The notes: generated from the letters alone by a model not told the origin. Shown: positions 41,396 to 50,096, counted from the stretch's first letter. The stretch: DNA of 64,000 bases from SZUA-309 sp050185825 (GCA_050185825.1 JBFWZA010000001.1:310001-374000); one strand, 5' to 3'. Numbers and translations are program-made.

Positions 41396-43102
41396 TTAGC
41401 TGATACCCCAGGTTTCGGCGAGGTACTTCCAGTTGATGAAGTAATATAGGGCGAAGGCGGCGAAGAACACGAAGACCATGACCAGAGTGCCTGGAATCGT
41501 AATGCGGCCGACGCCGATACCGGCATAGGCGGCTTCCGCCGGTGGGGTTGCTATCATCGGTCTGCCCACTTTCTCAGCCTCGTCGAGCCTCCTGCCGAAC
41601 AGCAGGGAACCGACGACGATGACGACGAACGCCGCGCCGCCGAGACAGGCGAGCACCACCGACATGCCGTTCAGGCTCATCATCGTCAGCGCCGCCGCGG
41701 AGAACTCGTAGCCGCCGCCCGGCGTGCTGGAGAACAGGATGTCCCAGTGCCGGCGCGGTACTCCGAGCGTGCCTGCCCCCATCAGGAACAACGCCACGCC
41801 CGTCATACCCAGCCCGAAGATGTACGGCTGCCAGCTCGCCAGCTTCGAGAGGATGAGCTCACGCCGGAAGAGGATCGGCACCAGCCAGTAGGTCAGCGAC
41901 ATGAACGCGAGCGTGGAGCCCACCACCACCGTACCGTGGAAGTGACCCGGCACGTAGAGCGTGTTGTGCACGATCAGGTTGATCTGCTCGGCACCCATCA
42001 CCACCCCGGTGATCCCGCCCAGCACTCCGAACCCCACCAGCGACAGGAACATGCCGGAGAACACCGGGTTGCCCCACGGCGCCTTGCGCAGCCACTCGAA
42101 GAGCCCGGAGTTGAAGCCCTTGGCCCGCTGAGCTGCCTCAATGGAGCCGGGCACCGTCAGACCGTGCACCATACTGGCCATCACCGCCAGGTACATGGCG
42201 TAGCTGGTGTTGAAGATCTTCCATTCTGAGCTCAGCCCCGGATCCACCAGCAGGTGGTGGGCGCTCGCGATCTGCAGCACGGCGATGTACATGAGAAAGG
42301 CGAACCGGCTCACCTTCTCCGACAGCGGCTTGGCGCCGAAGACGATGGCGGCTATGGCATACCACACCGCCACGTGCGTGGCGACGTTGATCTGCTGCGA
42401 GGAGTGTCCGAACGCCCACCAGATGAGTCGATAGACACCGGCATCGATGTGACTGACAAAACCCAGGTTCCACAGCAGCGTCGGAATCAGGATCACGGCA
42501 CCCGAGGCGATGGTGAAGATGGCGATGATGCAGGCCGTCAGTGCACCAAAGGTCACAAGCGGGATCGATCCCTCATAGGTCCGCTCCGACCGTGCGATCA
42601 CCAGGGTGGCAAGAAAGATGAAGCAGTTGACCAGCGCGCCCACCGCAAACAGGATCAGCCCCACATAAAACCAGGTGTCGGCGGGGATCGGCACATACGA
42701 CGTCATCATGACACTGGAGTTGCCCTTCCACATCACCGCGTAGTTGTTCACCAGCGCACCGATTACCATCAGGCCCCAGGACACCCAGGCTAGTTTCGGC
42801 GTCGCGATCCTGCACCCGAGCAGCGTGGAGGAGCAGAAGTGCAGCACGGCCATCTCGAAGAAAATCATCCAGAAAATGAGCACGTTGATACCGTGCGCGG
42901 TCAACACCTGGTAGAACGCGTCGGCCTCAAGAAGATGAACCTCCGGCCAGCGGGTGAGGCCCACCAGCAGCCCGAAGATCCCCCCGACCAGTAGGAAAAC
43001 CACCGCCGCAACCGCATTGGCCTTGATCAGCGCCTCAGCCGGCCGGTGGAACTTCAGCCCCGTGTCCGGGCAGATTCTGAACTCGCTCATCCTCGCGCTC
43101 AT
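41396..43102 (-). CDS. B-family heme-copper subunit I with active-site Gln in place of Tyr (568 aa)
   Basis: About 14 membrane helices. Heme ligands are H70 (LTAHGINVLIF) and H387/H389 (VPGHFHGTVVV); CuB ligands are H233 (AFGHSSQQINV) and H282/H283 (IASAHHLLVDP). This spacing equals that of Thermus ba3 oxidase (His233, 282, 283), where Tyr237 is cross-linked; here residue 237 is Gln and 236 is also Gln. Loss of the Tyr is typical of NO reductases rather than O2 reductases. A Glu lies in helix 2 (IFFEMAVLHF). The start overlaps the subunit II stop by 4 nt. With nirS and nnrS nearby, an NO reductase of the B-derived type is the best guess. Confidence 0.85.
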   Translation of the reverse strand: MSARMSEFRICPDTGLKFHRPAEALIKANAVAAVVFLLVGGIFGLLVGLTRWPEVHLLEADAFYQVLTAHGINVLIFWMIFFEMAVLHFCSSTLLGCRIATPKLAWVSWGLMVIGALVNNYAVMWKGNSSVMMTSYVPIPADTWFYVGLILFAVGALVNCFIFLATLVIARSERTYEGSIPLVTFGALTACIIAIFTIASGAVILIPTLLWNLGFVSHIDAGVYRLIWWAFGHSSQQINVATHVAVWYAIAAIVFGAKPLSEKVSRFAFLMYIAVLQIASAHHLLVDPGLSSEWKIFNTSYAMYLAVMASMVHGLTVPGSIEAAQRAKGFNSGLFEWLRKAPWGNPVFSGMFLSLVGFGVLGGITGVVMGAEQINLIVHNTLYVPGHFHGTVVVGSTLAFMSLTYWLVPILFRRELILSKLASWQPYIFGLGMTGVALFLMGAGTLGVPRRHWDILFSSTPGGGYEFSAAALTMMSLNGMSVVLACLGGAAFVVIVVGSLLFGRRLDEAEKVGRPMIATPPAEAAYAGIGVGRITIPGTLVMVFVFFAAFALYYFINWKYLAETWGIS

Positions 43103-43656
43103 CGCTCGCTACCCCCTTCCACCACGTGGATGGTCCCCAGCATGTTGTGGTGACCTATCCCACAGTATTCGTTGCAGACAATCGTGTGCTCGCCGGCCTT
43201 GTTCGGCGTGACCGTCATCACCATGTCGTAACCCGGCAGCACCTGCACATTGATGTTCGCGGGCTGCAGGGAGAACCCGTGCTGCCAGTCGGTGGAACTG
43301 ATGTGCAGCCGGTAGCTCTGGCCCTTCTCGAGCTCATAAATCGGCCACCAGTCCCAGAGCCGACCGATCAGATAGATATCGGCGCCCGCGGGCGGCTTGA
43401 CCACCGGCTTGTTGAACGTGCCCTCAGTCCGCACGGTCCACTGATCCACCACCGCCTGCGTTTTGGCGATGTAGGCTTCAGGGGTGGTCTTGTAGGCTTC
43501 GCTGGAGAGGTTCTGCTCACCGTAGACGTGCCAGAACGGCATCATCAGCGTCAGGATGATGCCCCACACGACGACCACGCCGATCCAGATCAGCTCACCC
43601 AGCTCGATGGGTTCCTTCCACCAGACTTTCTTGCTCGGCGGTGCGAGACTCGTCAT
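43099..43656 (-). CDS. CuA-containing subunit II of the heme-copper enzyme (185 aa)
   Basis: One N-terminal helix (GELIWIGVVVVWGIILTLMM) and a cupredoxin domain. All CuA ligands are present: H126 (DWQHGFSLQ) and C161, E163, C165, H169 and M172 in CNEYCGIGHHNM. It therefore accepts electrons from a periplasmic cytochrome c or cupredoxin. GGAGGT precedes the ATG and overlaps the stop of the 50-aa gene. Confidence 0.93.
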   Translation of the reverse strand: MTSLAPPSKKVWWKEPIELGELIWIGVVVVWGIILTLMMPFWHVYGEQNLSSEAYKTTPEAYIAKTQAVVDQWTVRTEGTFNKPVVKPPAGADIYLIGRLWDWWPIYELEKGQSYRLHISSTDWQHGFSLQPANINVQVLPGYDMVMTVTPNKAGEHTIVCNEYCGIGHHNMLGTIHVVEGGSER

Positions 43657-43665
43657 CGCTACCTC

Positions 43666-43818
43666 CTAATTCGCAATCGGGATGGAGATGAGCTCCATCA
43701 CGCCCCAGACGATGTAGGTCATCGTCGGGATGAGAATGCCGATAAACAGCAGGATGAAAGGGTTGTCGAGAATGCGCTGCATGACCGGCACATCCCGATC
43801 ATCGTCCTGTTCTGCCAT
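43666..43818 (-). CDS. Small single-helix subunit, first gene of operon A (50 aa)
   Basis: ATG 43818 with GGGAG 8 nt upstream and TAG at 43666-43668. An acidic N-terminus (MAEQDDDRDVPVMQRIL) precedes one hydrophobic helix (FILLFIGILIPTMTYIVWG). Its stop lies in the ribosome binding site of subunit II, so translation is probably coupled. Position and topology resemble the tiny subunit IIa of ba3-type oxidases; that parallel is inference. Confidence 0.75.
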   Translation of the reverse strand: MAEQDDDRDVPVMQRILDNPFILLFIGILIPTMTYIVWGVMELISIPIAN

Positions 43819-44042
43819 GGCGTTGCTCCCACGTTGATTCAGATTCGAGCCAGGAACGCGTTTGGAGGTGACTGCATCAGGCCGGCAGGCACCCTCCGAT
43901 CTACTGGCACGCTGGCACTATTGCGCCGGCGCAGGGATCAGGGAATAAGGGGATTCCCGGAGGCGGGGTCTTCCAGGTCGACGTCGGGCAGCGCGAGCGC
44001 GACGATCTCGGCGGTCGCTTTTCGTGGGCGTCGCGTCACCAC

Positions 44043-44065
44043 GCCCCCTGAAGATTCCAGGGGGC
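44043..44065. terminator. GC-rich hairpin between porin gene and operon A
   Basis: GCCCCCTG, 7-nt loop, CAGGGGGC: a perfect 8-bp stem 25-47 bp downstream of the porin stop. No T-run follows, so it is a weak intrinsic-terminator candidate or an mRNA-end stabiliser. The rest of 43819-44089 should contain the operon A promoter, but no FNR/NNR-type site was found. Confidence 0.45.
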
Positions 44066-44089
44066 ATGATAGCCAGTAAGGTCAGCCGT

Positions 44090-45319
44090 CTACAGCGTGA
44101 ACAGCGCCTGCAGCCAGACCTTGGTCACGTCCGAGAAGCCGTTGCGGCCGTTGAACTCGGCCAGGAAAAAGTCGGCCCGCAACCGCTTGGTGAATCCGTA
44201 GCCGGCCTGCAGGTCGATCTCGTCACCGTACTCCGCGCCGCCGTCGTCGGCCTCGAACGCATGGTACTGGGCCTGGAACAGAAACTTTCCGGGTTTGGCA
44301 TTGACCGTGAGATAGAAGTCGGACAGTCCGGCCGCCGGCGTGGTGAGAAACTGATCGGCCCAGCCGTTGAATTTGTGCAGGGTCGCAAACGGCGTGCGGA
44401 ACGCTTCGTTGGCCACCGTATCCGCATCACCTCCGAGCAACTCCCAGCCGAGGCCGAAATCGAGGATACCGGTTACCGCGGAGGCATTGGCGTGGAAGTA
44501 GTCCGCCGAGAAGTCCACGGGGTTGTTGCCGGCATCGTTCTGATGCGCGTACTCCGCCTCGTAGCGAAGCGCCCAGTCGTCACTCATCTTCCAGTTGCCG
44601 GCCAGCCGCACCCCTACCGAGTCCGAGGAGAACGACGCGCTGTCCTCGTCTTCGATGTGATAGTAGTAGCCCACCAGCTTACCGACCGGTGTGTTCAGCC
44701 CGCCGTTGACGAACACCGTCCCGTCCTGATCGTCCGAGCCGATGTCGGAATTGGGTCCATAGATCCGCTGCACGTCCTCGACGTAGGTCACGGCCACGTA
44801 GGCAGCGTCAGTTCCCCAGCTCACCTGGCCCGTATCGAACACCTGCTCGGTCTGCCGCCAGCCGACCGAACCGACGAAGCGCTGGTTGTCCAGGTTCATG
44901 CGTTGCCGGCCGACCTTGAATCCCCAGTCTTCGATACCGGTGTAATTCACGTAACCCTGGTTGAGCCTCGTCCCCTTGGGGTCGGCCACCACCGGATATT
45001 CCGTTCGACCAGGCGTTGTGCCACCGCCCGCATTGTAGTCATCGGTGATTTCGCGCACGTCGTTGAATTCGATGTTGAAGTCGATTCCGCGCCAGTTCCC
45101 GCTCTGAAAGCCGAGGCGCGTGCGCAGCGTGTTCGCGTTCGCTTCCTCGTCGAACCCGTCCTGATCGACGAACTCGTACCGGTAGCGGAAGTCCAGACTG
45201 ATCTTGCCTTCATCGAGCAGCACGCCGACGTCTTCCGATTCTTCGGACCGAACCGGTGCCGACAGCAGCAGCCCCCCGACTGCCAATCCCGTTAACAAAC
45301 ACCCACTGATCGTTCTCAT
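44090..45319 (-). CDS. Outer-membrane beta-barrel porin, alginate-export-like (409 aa)
   Basis: Signal peptide MRTISGCLLTGLAVGGLLLS ending near SAPVRSE, then alternating amphipathic strands throughout (LDFRYRYEFVDQDGF, GFKVGRQRMNLDNQRFVGS, LRYEAEYAHQND) and a C-terminal aromatic strand end VTKVWLQALFTL. The pattern resembles the alginate-export/phosphate-selective porin group. The solute is unknown. Divergent from the TonB receptor gene across 176 bp. Confidence 0.82.
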   Translation of the reverse strand: MRTISGCLLTGLAVGGLLLSAPVRSEESEDVGVLLDEGKISLDFRYRYEFVDQDGFDEEANANTLRTRLGFQSGNWRGIDFNIEFNDVREITDDYNAGGGTTPGRTEYPVVADPKGTRLNQGYVNYTGIEDWGFKVGRQRMNLDNQRFVGSVGWRQTEQVFDTGQVSWGTDAAYVAVTYVEDVQRIYGPNSDIGSDDQDGTVFVNGGLNTPVGKLVGYYYHIEDEDSASFSSDSVGVRLAGNWKMSDDWALRYEAEYAHQNDAGNNPVDFSADYFHANASAVTGILDFGLGWELLGGDADTVANEAFRTPFATLHKFNGWADQFLTTPAAGLSDFYLTVNAKPGKFLFQAQYHAFEADDGGAEYGDEIDLQAGYGFTKRLRADFFLAEFNGRNGFSDVTKVWLQALFTL

Positions 45320-45430
45320 AAATCAATTCCCCTGACACTGCCGACTCGTGACAGCCGTGGCAAAGGCTAGCGGCATGCTGCTAAGCTTTTTACCAGGGGT
45401 ATCGGGTAGCCGGATAGGGGTAACTACGGA

Positions 45431-45456
45431 GTGAGCGCGTAGCGCCTGCCGCTCAC
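45431..45456. promoter_or_regulatory. Inverted repeat in the porin/TonB-receptor divergent region
   Basis: GTGAGCG (45431-45437), 12-nt spacer, CGCTCAC (45450-45456), 40 bp before the TTG start of the receptor. It could be an operator or an mRNA hairpin in the leader. Two GGGGTA units lie just upstream near 45396-45417. Confidence 0.35.
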
Positions 45457-45495
45457 ACTGGCTATCGGAAAAACAAGCAAAAAATCGACGGAGCC

Positions 45496-47727
45496 TTGGC
45501 GATCAACAGGGGAAGATCAGCCGCAGTATCTGCAGGGACCAGCGCAGGGTACAGAAGTGTACTCGCCTTCGTTCTCATCCTTGGCACTTCATTGTCAGGA
45601 TTCGCAGAATCCGACACCAACGCCATTCCTTTACTCGAAGAGGAAATCCTGGTGGTCGGCGCCCGCCTGCCGCGCCCGGCGGACAACGTGGTCGGCAAGG
45701 TGGACGTCATCACCCACCACCAGCTCGTGGACGAGCTGGCCACCTCCCTCTCCGACGTCACCCGCTACACACCCGGCGTCAGCATCACCACCGCCGACTC
45801 CCGCTTCGGTGAGACCGAGATCACCATCCGCGGGCTGTCCGGCAATCGCGTCGCCAGCCTGATCGACGGCGTGCCGGTTCCCGATCAGTTCGACATCGGC
45901 GCCTTCGCCAACGCCGGGCAGGACTTCCTCGTCCCCGATGCAATCTCCAGAGTCGAGATCCTGCGGGGTCCGGCGTCGACGCTGTTCGGCAACGACGCGC
46001 TGGCCGGGGTGTTCGCCATCGTCACCCGGGATCCGGAGGAGTTTCTCGGCGACCGGACGACGGATGTGTCCGGCAGCGCCACCTGGTCCGGGCGCGACGA
46101 CTCCACCCTGCTCAACGGCTCGTTCGCGCTCGGCGGCCCGGTCGGCGCCGGCAGCCTCGCCGGCGTGGTGCACGCATCCTGGAAGGAGGGTCACGAGACC
46201 GACCGCAGCGCCGTCGACGGCGATCCGGATGCCCAGGACCGGACACGGAAATCGCTCTTCGCCAGAACGGGCTGGACCCTGCCTTCCGGCAACCGGCTGC
46301 GCCTGGACGCTTCCCTGTTCGAGGAAGACGTGGAGACGGACGTCGTCAGCGTGCTGGGCTACGGCCGGCAGTTCCGCAGCACCACCAGCCTCGAGGGCGA
46401 CGACCAGCGCCGCCGTCAGGCGGTCACACTCGGCTACGACTTCGATAGCGGCCGGCGCTGGCTGGACCAGGGTCGTATCAACACCTACTGGCAGAAGGTT
46501 TCCGTAGACCAGCAGACCACCGAGCTGCGCGCCGCGCTGGATACCCTGAACGAACGCCGCTTCAGCTACGACACCCAGCACTACGGTCTCACCCTGGACT
46601 TCGAGAGCTCGTTCACCACCGGAAGGGTTCCGCATCGCCTCGCCTGGGGTGCGAGCCTCGAACGCGGCGAGATCGAGGAGGAAAGGGACGGCATGTCGAC
46701 GAACCTCGCCACGGGTGAAGCGACGCGCGTGCTGCTCGGTGAGGCCATGCCGGTGCGCGACTTCCCCAACTCGACCGTGGACGAGGTGGCGATCTATGTC
46801 CACGACGAGATGACCATGGGGGCGTTCACGCTGATTCCCGGGCTGCGCTTCCAGAGCTACCGTCTCGATGCGCAGGCGGATCCGATCTTCACCGAGGACA
46901 ACCCCGGTGCCAGCGTGGTGGACAGCGACGAGTCTTCACTGGCGCCGAAGCTGGGCGGCATCTGGCGTCTGACCGATCGCTCGCAGGTATACGCCCAGTA
47001 CGCCCACGGTTTCCGCGCACCCCCGTTCGAGGATCTCAACATCGGTCTCGACATTCCGCTGTTCAACGTCCGGGCGATTCCGAATCCGGACCTGAAGCCC
47101 GAGACCTCCGACGGGCTGGAGCTCGGCTACCGTTTCCGCGGTGAGGGCATGGGATTCGCCATCGCGCTGTTCGGTGCTGACTACGACAACCTCATCGAGA
47201 CCAAGGTCAACCTCGGCCCCGATCCGGAGACGGGCACCCTCATCTTTCAATCCCGGAACATCGACGAGGCGAGGGTCTACGGCGCTGAGCTCAGCTTCGA
47301 CGCCTCGCTCGACCGGCTGCTCCAGGGGCTGTCCTTCGACGCCGCCGCCAGCTTCACCCGCGGCAGGAACCGCACGGACGACGAGCCGCTGAACACCGTG
47401 GACCCGGCGGAGATCGTCGCCGGTCTCGGCTGGGCGCCGAACGACCGGGTGAAGCTGCGGCTGGTGCTCACCGCGGTGGCGGAGAAGGACGATGTGGACG
47501 AGACCCTGCCGGATCAGTTCACCACCGACGGCTACGTGGTGGTCGACGTGACCGCGAGCTGGCAGGTATCGAGGTCGGTCCGGGTGGACGCCGGCCTCTT
47601 CAACGCGTTCGACGAAACCTACTGGCAATGGAGCACGGTCAGGAACCGCACGACGGAAGACCCCATGGTCGACTACCTGTCCGCACCTGGCCGCTATGCC
47701 AGCGTCTCCCTGCGGATGACGCTGTAA
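45496..47727 (+). CDS. TonB-dependent outer-membrane receptor (743 aa)
   Basis: Signal peptide (VLAFVLILGTSLSGFAES), plug domain (LVDELATSLSDVTRYTPGVS, TEITIRGLSGNRVASLIDGV, ISRVEILRGPASTLFGNDAL) and a beta-barrel ending in YASVSLRMTL. The barrel motif YAQYAHGFRAPPFEDLNIG and the near-C-terminal VRVDAGLFNAFDETYWQW are typical. The only start in range is TTG 45496. It lies 84 bp upstream of nirS on the same strand. Ligand unknown: haem, siderophore-iron or copper would fit a denitrification locus. Confidence 0.88.
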   Translation: MAINRGRSAAVSAGTSAGYRSVLAFVLILGTSLSGFAESDTNAIPLLEEEILVVGARLPRPADNVVGKVDVITHHQLVDELATSLSDVTRYTPGVSITTADSRFGETEITIRGLSGNRVASLIDGVPVPDQFDIGAFANAGQDFLVPDAISRVEILRGPASTLFGNDALAGVFAIVTRDPEEFLGDRTTDVSGSATWSGRDDSTLLNGSFALGGPVGAGSLAGVVHASWKEGHETDRSAVDGDPDAQDRTRKSLFARTGWTLPSGNRLRLDASLFEEDVETDVVSVLGYGRQFRSTTSLEGDDQRRRQAVTLGYDFDSGRRWLDQGRINTYWQKVSVDQQTTELRAALDTLNERRFSYDTQHYGLTLDFESSFTTGRVPHRLAWGASLERGEIEEERDGMSTNLATGEATRVLLGEAMPVRDFPNSTVDEVAIYVHDEMTMGAFTLIPGLRFQSYRLDAQADPIFTEDNPGASVVDSDESSLAPKLGGIWRLTDRSQVYAQYAHGFRAPPFEDLNIGLDIPLFNVRAIPNPDLKPETSDGLELGYRFRGEGMGFAIALFGADYDNLIETKVNLGPDPETGTLIFQSRNIDEARVYGAELSFDASLDRLLQGLSFDAAASFTRGRNRTDDEPLNTVDPAEIVAGLGWAPNDRVKLRLVLTAVAEKDDVDETLPDQFTTDGYVVVDVTASWQVSRSVRVDAGLFNAFDETYWQWSTVRNRTTEDPMVDYLSAPGRYASVSLRMTL

Positions 47728-47811
47728 GGAGATCTCATGACACGACTCCGTTTTTCAACCAACCCCGGCGCCCGTCCGGCGCTCACAACCCAACCACTCG
47801 AGGAAACAGCC

Positions 47812-49953
47812 ATGAAGTTCAGAACACGACAACGGCTGCGAGCACGCGTCGCTCCCGTGCGATCAGGACGTGCCGGCATCGGTCTGCTCGGTGCCCTGCT
47901 CGCCTTTCTTGCCCATGGCGTTGCGACCGCCGCAGAAGTGCACGCGGCGGAAGTGGCCCAGGGCAATGTCGGCAAGGCCGGATACGAGACCTACTGCCAG
48001 GCGTGCCACCAGGCCAACGGCCAGGGTATGGCCGGCGTCTTTCCGCCGCTGGCCGGATCGGACTACCTGCTGGCGGATCCGGACCGCGCCATCAATGCGG
48101 TGCTGGCCGGCGTTTCCGGGCCCATCGAGGTCAACGGCAAGACCTACAACTCGGTGATGCCCCACCTCAACTACCTCTCCGACGAGAACATCGCCGCCAT
48201 CGTCACCTACGTGCTGAACGCCTGGGGCAACGACGGCGGCCAGGTCGGCACGGACCAGGTCACCCAGGCTCGTGCGGGGCTGGCCTCCGCCGGCCTCGAA
48301 GGCGGGCCCCATCCCGGCGAGGCGCCGGAAACGGAGATGGCTTATGCCGGCGCGCCTTCGCCACTCGGCGCCGAGACCACCCAGACCATGGTGACCACCG
48401 ACGGCCCGCCCATGACCCAGGACGAGTTCGCTCACGCCACGCGGCTCTACTTCGAGCGCTGCGCCGGCTGTCACGGGGTGCTCCGCAAGGGCGCCACGGG
48501 CAAGCCGCTGACCACGGACATCACCCGCGAAAAGGGCACCCAATACCTGGAGACCATGATCAACTACGGCTCACCGGCCGGCATGCCGAACTGGGGCACC
48601 TCCGGCGAGTTCACGAAAGAGGACATCTCCGAGCTCGCGCGTTTCCTCCAGCACCCGCCGCCGACGCCGCCTGAATTCGGCCTGCCCGAGATCACCGAGA
48701 CCTGGAATCTGATCGTGCCGGTTTCGCAGCGGCCGAAGCGGCCGCAGCACCGCTACGACGTGGAGAACATGTTCTCCGTGACGCTGCGGGACTCCGGCGA
48801 GGTGGCCATCATCGACGGCGACAGCAAGAAGATCATCAACATCATCAAAACGGGCTACGCCGTGCACATCTCCCGGCTGTCTGCCTCCAGCCGGTACGTC
48901 TACACCATCGGGCGCGACGCCAAGGTGGACATGATCGACCTGTACATGAACCCGCCGCAGAAGGTCGCGGAGATCCGTGTCGGTCTGGAAGCGCGGTCCG
49001 TCGAGACGTCCAAGTACAAGGGCTACGAGGATCGCTATGCGGTTGCCGGATCGTACTGGCCGCCTCAATACGTGATCATGGACGGCAACACGCTGGAGCC
49101 GCTCAAGGTGGTTTCCACCCGCGGCATGACCGTGGACACCCAGGAATACCATCCGGAGCCCCGCGTCGCCGCCATCGTCGCATCGCACCAGCATCCCGAG
49201 TTCATCATCAACATCAAGGAGACGGGACTCATCAAGCTGGTGAACTACCAGGACATCGACAACCTCTCCGAGACCACCATCAATGCCGCCCGGTTCCTGC
49301 ATGACGGCGGCTGGGACTCCACGAACCGCTACTTCCTGACGGCCGCCAATCAGTCGGACAAGATCGCCATCGTGGACTCCAAGGACCGCAAGCTGACGGC
49401 GCTCGTCGACGTGGAGAAGATTCCCCACCCCGGCCGCGGCGCCAACATCGTCGACCCGGACAACGGGCCCGTGTGGATCACCAGCGCGCTGGGCAACGCC
49501 AACATCACCGCCATCGGCACGGACCCCAAGGGTCACCCCGATCAGGCCTGGAAGGTGGTGCGCGTGCTGCAGGGCCAGGGTGGCGGATCGCTGTTCGTGA
49601 AGAGCCACCCCAAGTCGAAGAACCTGTGGGTGGACTCGCCCCTCAACCCGGATCCGGCCATCAGCCAGTCCGTGGCCGTGTTCGACGTGAACAACCTCGA
49701 AGGCGGCTTCGAGGTGCTGCCGATCGCCGAGTGGGCGGACATCGGCCCGGGTCCGAAGCGTGTGGTGCAGCCCGAGTTCAACAAGGCCGGCGACGAGGTG
49801 TGGTTCTCCGTGTGGAGTGGCCTCGAGGAGCAATCGGCCATCGTGGTGGTGGACGACAAGACGCGGAAACTCAAGGCCGTGATCAAGGACAAGCGCCTGA
49901 TCACACCGACGGGTAAGTTCAACGTTTACAACACGGTGCACGACACCTACTGA
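47812..49953 (+). CDS. nirS: Cytochrome cd1 nitrite reductase NirS with extra N-terminal cytochrome c domain (713 aa)
   Basis: Reduces nitrite to nitric oxide in the periplasm. Signal peptide (IGLLGALLAFLAHGVATAA), then an additional class I cytochrome c domain with CQACH (C62, C65, H66) and a Met ligand near 116. The NirS haem c domain follows (CAGCH, C217-H221), then the eight-bladed haem d1 propeller. Haem d1 ligand H352 (TGYAVHISRLSASS) and the catalytic His pair H459 (VASHQHPEF) and H497 (FLHDGGWDS) are conserved. The ATG at 47737 is an alternative start with a strong GGAG. No d1-biosynthesis genes are in the window. Confidence 0.95.
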   Translation: MKFRTRQRLRARVAPVRSGRAGIGLLGALLAFLAHGVATAAEVHAAEVAQGNVGKAGYETYCQACHQANGQGMAGVFPPLAGSDYLLADPDRAINAVLAGVSGPIEVNGKTYNSVMPHLNYLSDENIAAIVTYVLNAWGNDGGQVGTDQVTQARAGLASAGLEGGPHPGEAPETEMAYAGAPSPLGAETTQTMVTTDGPPMTQDEFAHATRLYFERCAGCHGVLRKGATGKPLTTDITREKGTQYLETMINYGSPAGMPNWGTSGEFTKEDISELARFLQHPPPTPPEFGLPEITETWNLIVPVSQRPKRPQHRYDVENMFSVTLRDSGEVAIIDGDSKKIINIIKTGYAVHISRLSASSRYVYTIGRDAKVDMIDLYMNPPQKVAEIRVGLEARSVETSKYKGYEDRYAVAGSYWPPQYVIMDGNTLEPLKVVSTRGMTVDTQEYHPEPRVAAIVASHQHPEFIINIKETGLIKLVNYQDIDNLSETTINAARFLHDGGWDSTNRYFLTAANQSDKIAIVDSKDRKLTALVDVEKIPHPGRGANIVDPDNGPVWITSALGNANITAIGTDPKGHPDQAWKVVRVLQGQGGGSLFVKSHPKSKNLWVDSPLNPDPAISQSVAVFDVNNLEGGFEVLPIAEWADIGPGPKRVVQPEFNKAGDEVWFSVWSGLEEQSAIVVVDDKTRKLKAVIKDKRLITPTGKFNVYNTVHDTY

Positions 49954-50000
49954 CCTTCCCGGAAAGGTCTTCCGCCGCAGCCCTGATCCGGCTGCGGCGG
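49952..50000 (+). terminator. Twin hairpins after nirS
   Basis: GACCTT/AAGGTC (49952-49969) overlaps the stop codon. It is followed by CCGCCGCAGCC, 7-nt loop, GGCTGCGGCGG (49972-50000), a perfect 11-bp GC-rich stem. No poly-T follows; the position makes termination or 3'-end protection likely. Confidence 0.65.
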
Positions 50001-50096
50001 ACTGCCACCTCCGCGACGCTTCTTCCGCACAGTGTCACCCCGCGCCTCCGACGACTACACTGCCTCCGTCAAGCAGAAACCACCCGGGAGCGTCTC

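Noticed and set aside
40137..41399. Plus-strand frame of about 420 codons over ctaB/SCO
   Set aside because: His/Gln/Arg-rich antisense shadow of a GC-rich gene.
43819..44089. TTGATTCAGATTCG near 43833 as an FNR/NNR site for operon A
   Set aside because: Only the left half-site matches TTGATnnnnATCAA.
48571..49941. Minus-strand frame of about 456 codons over nirS
   Set aside because: His/Val/Asp-repetitive translation typical of antisense to NirS; no start context.
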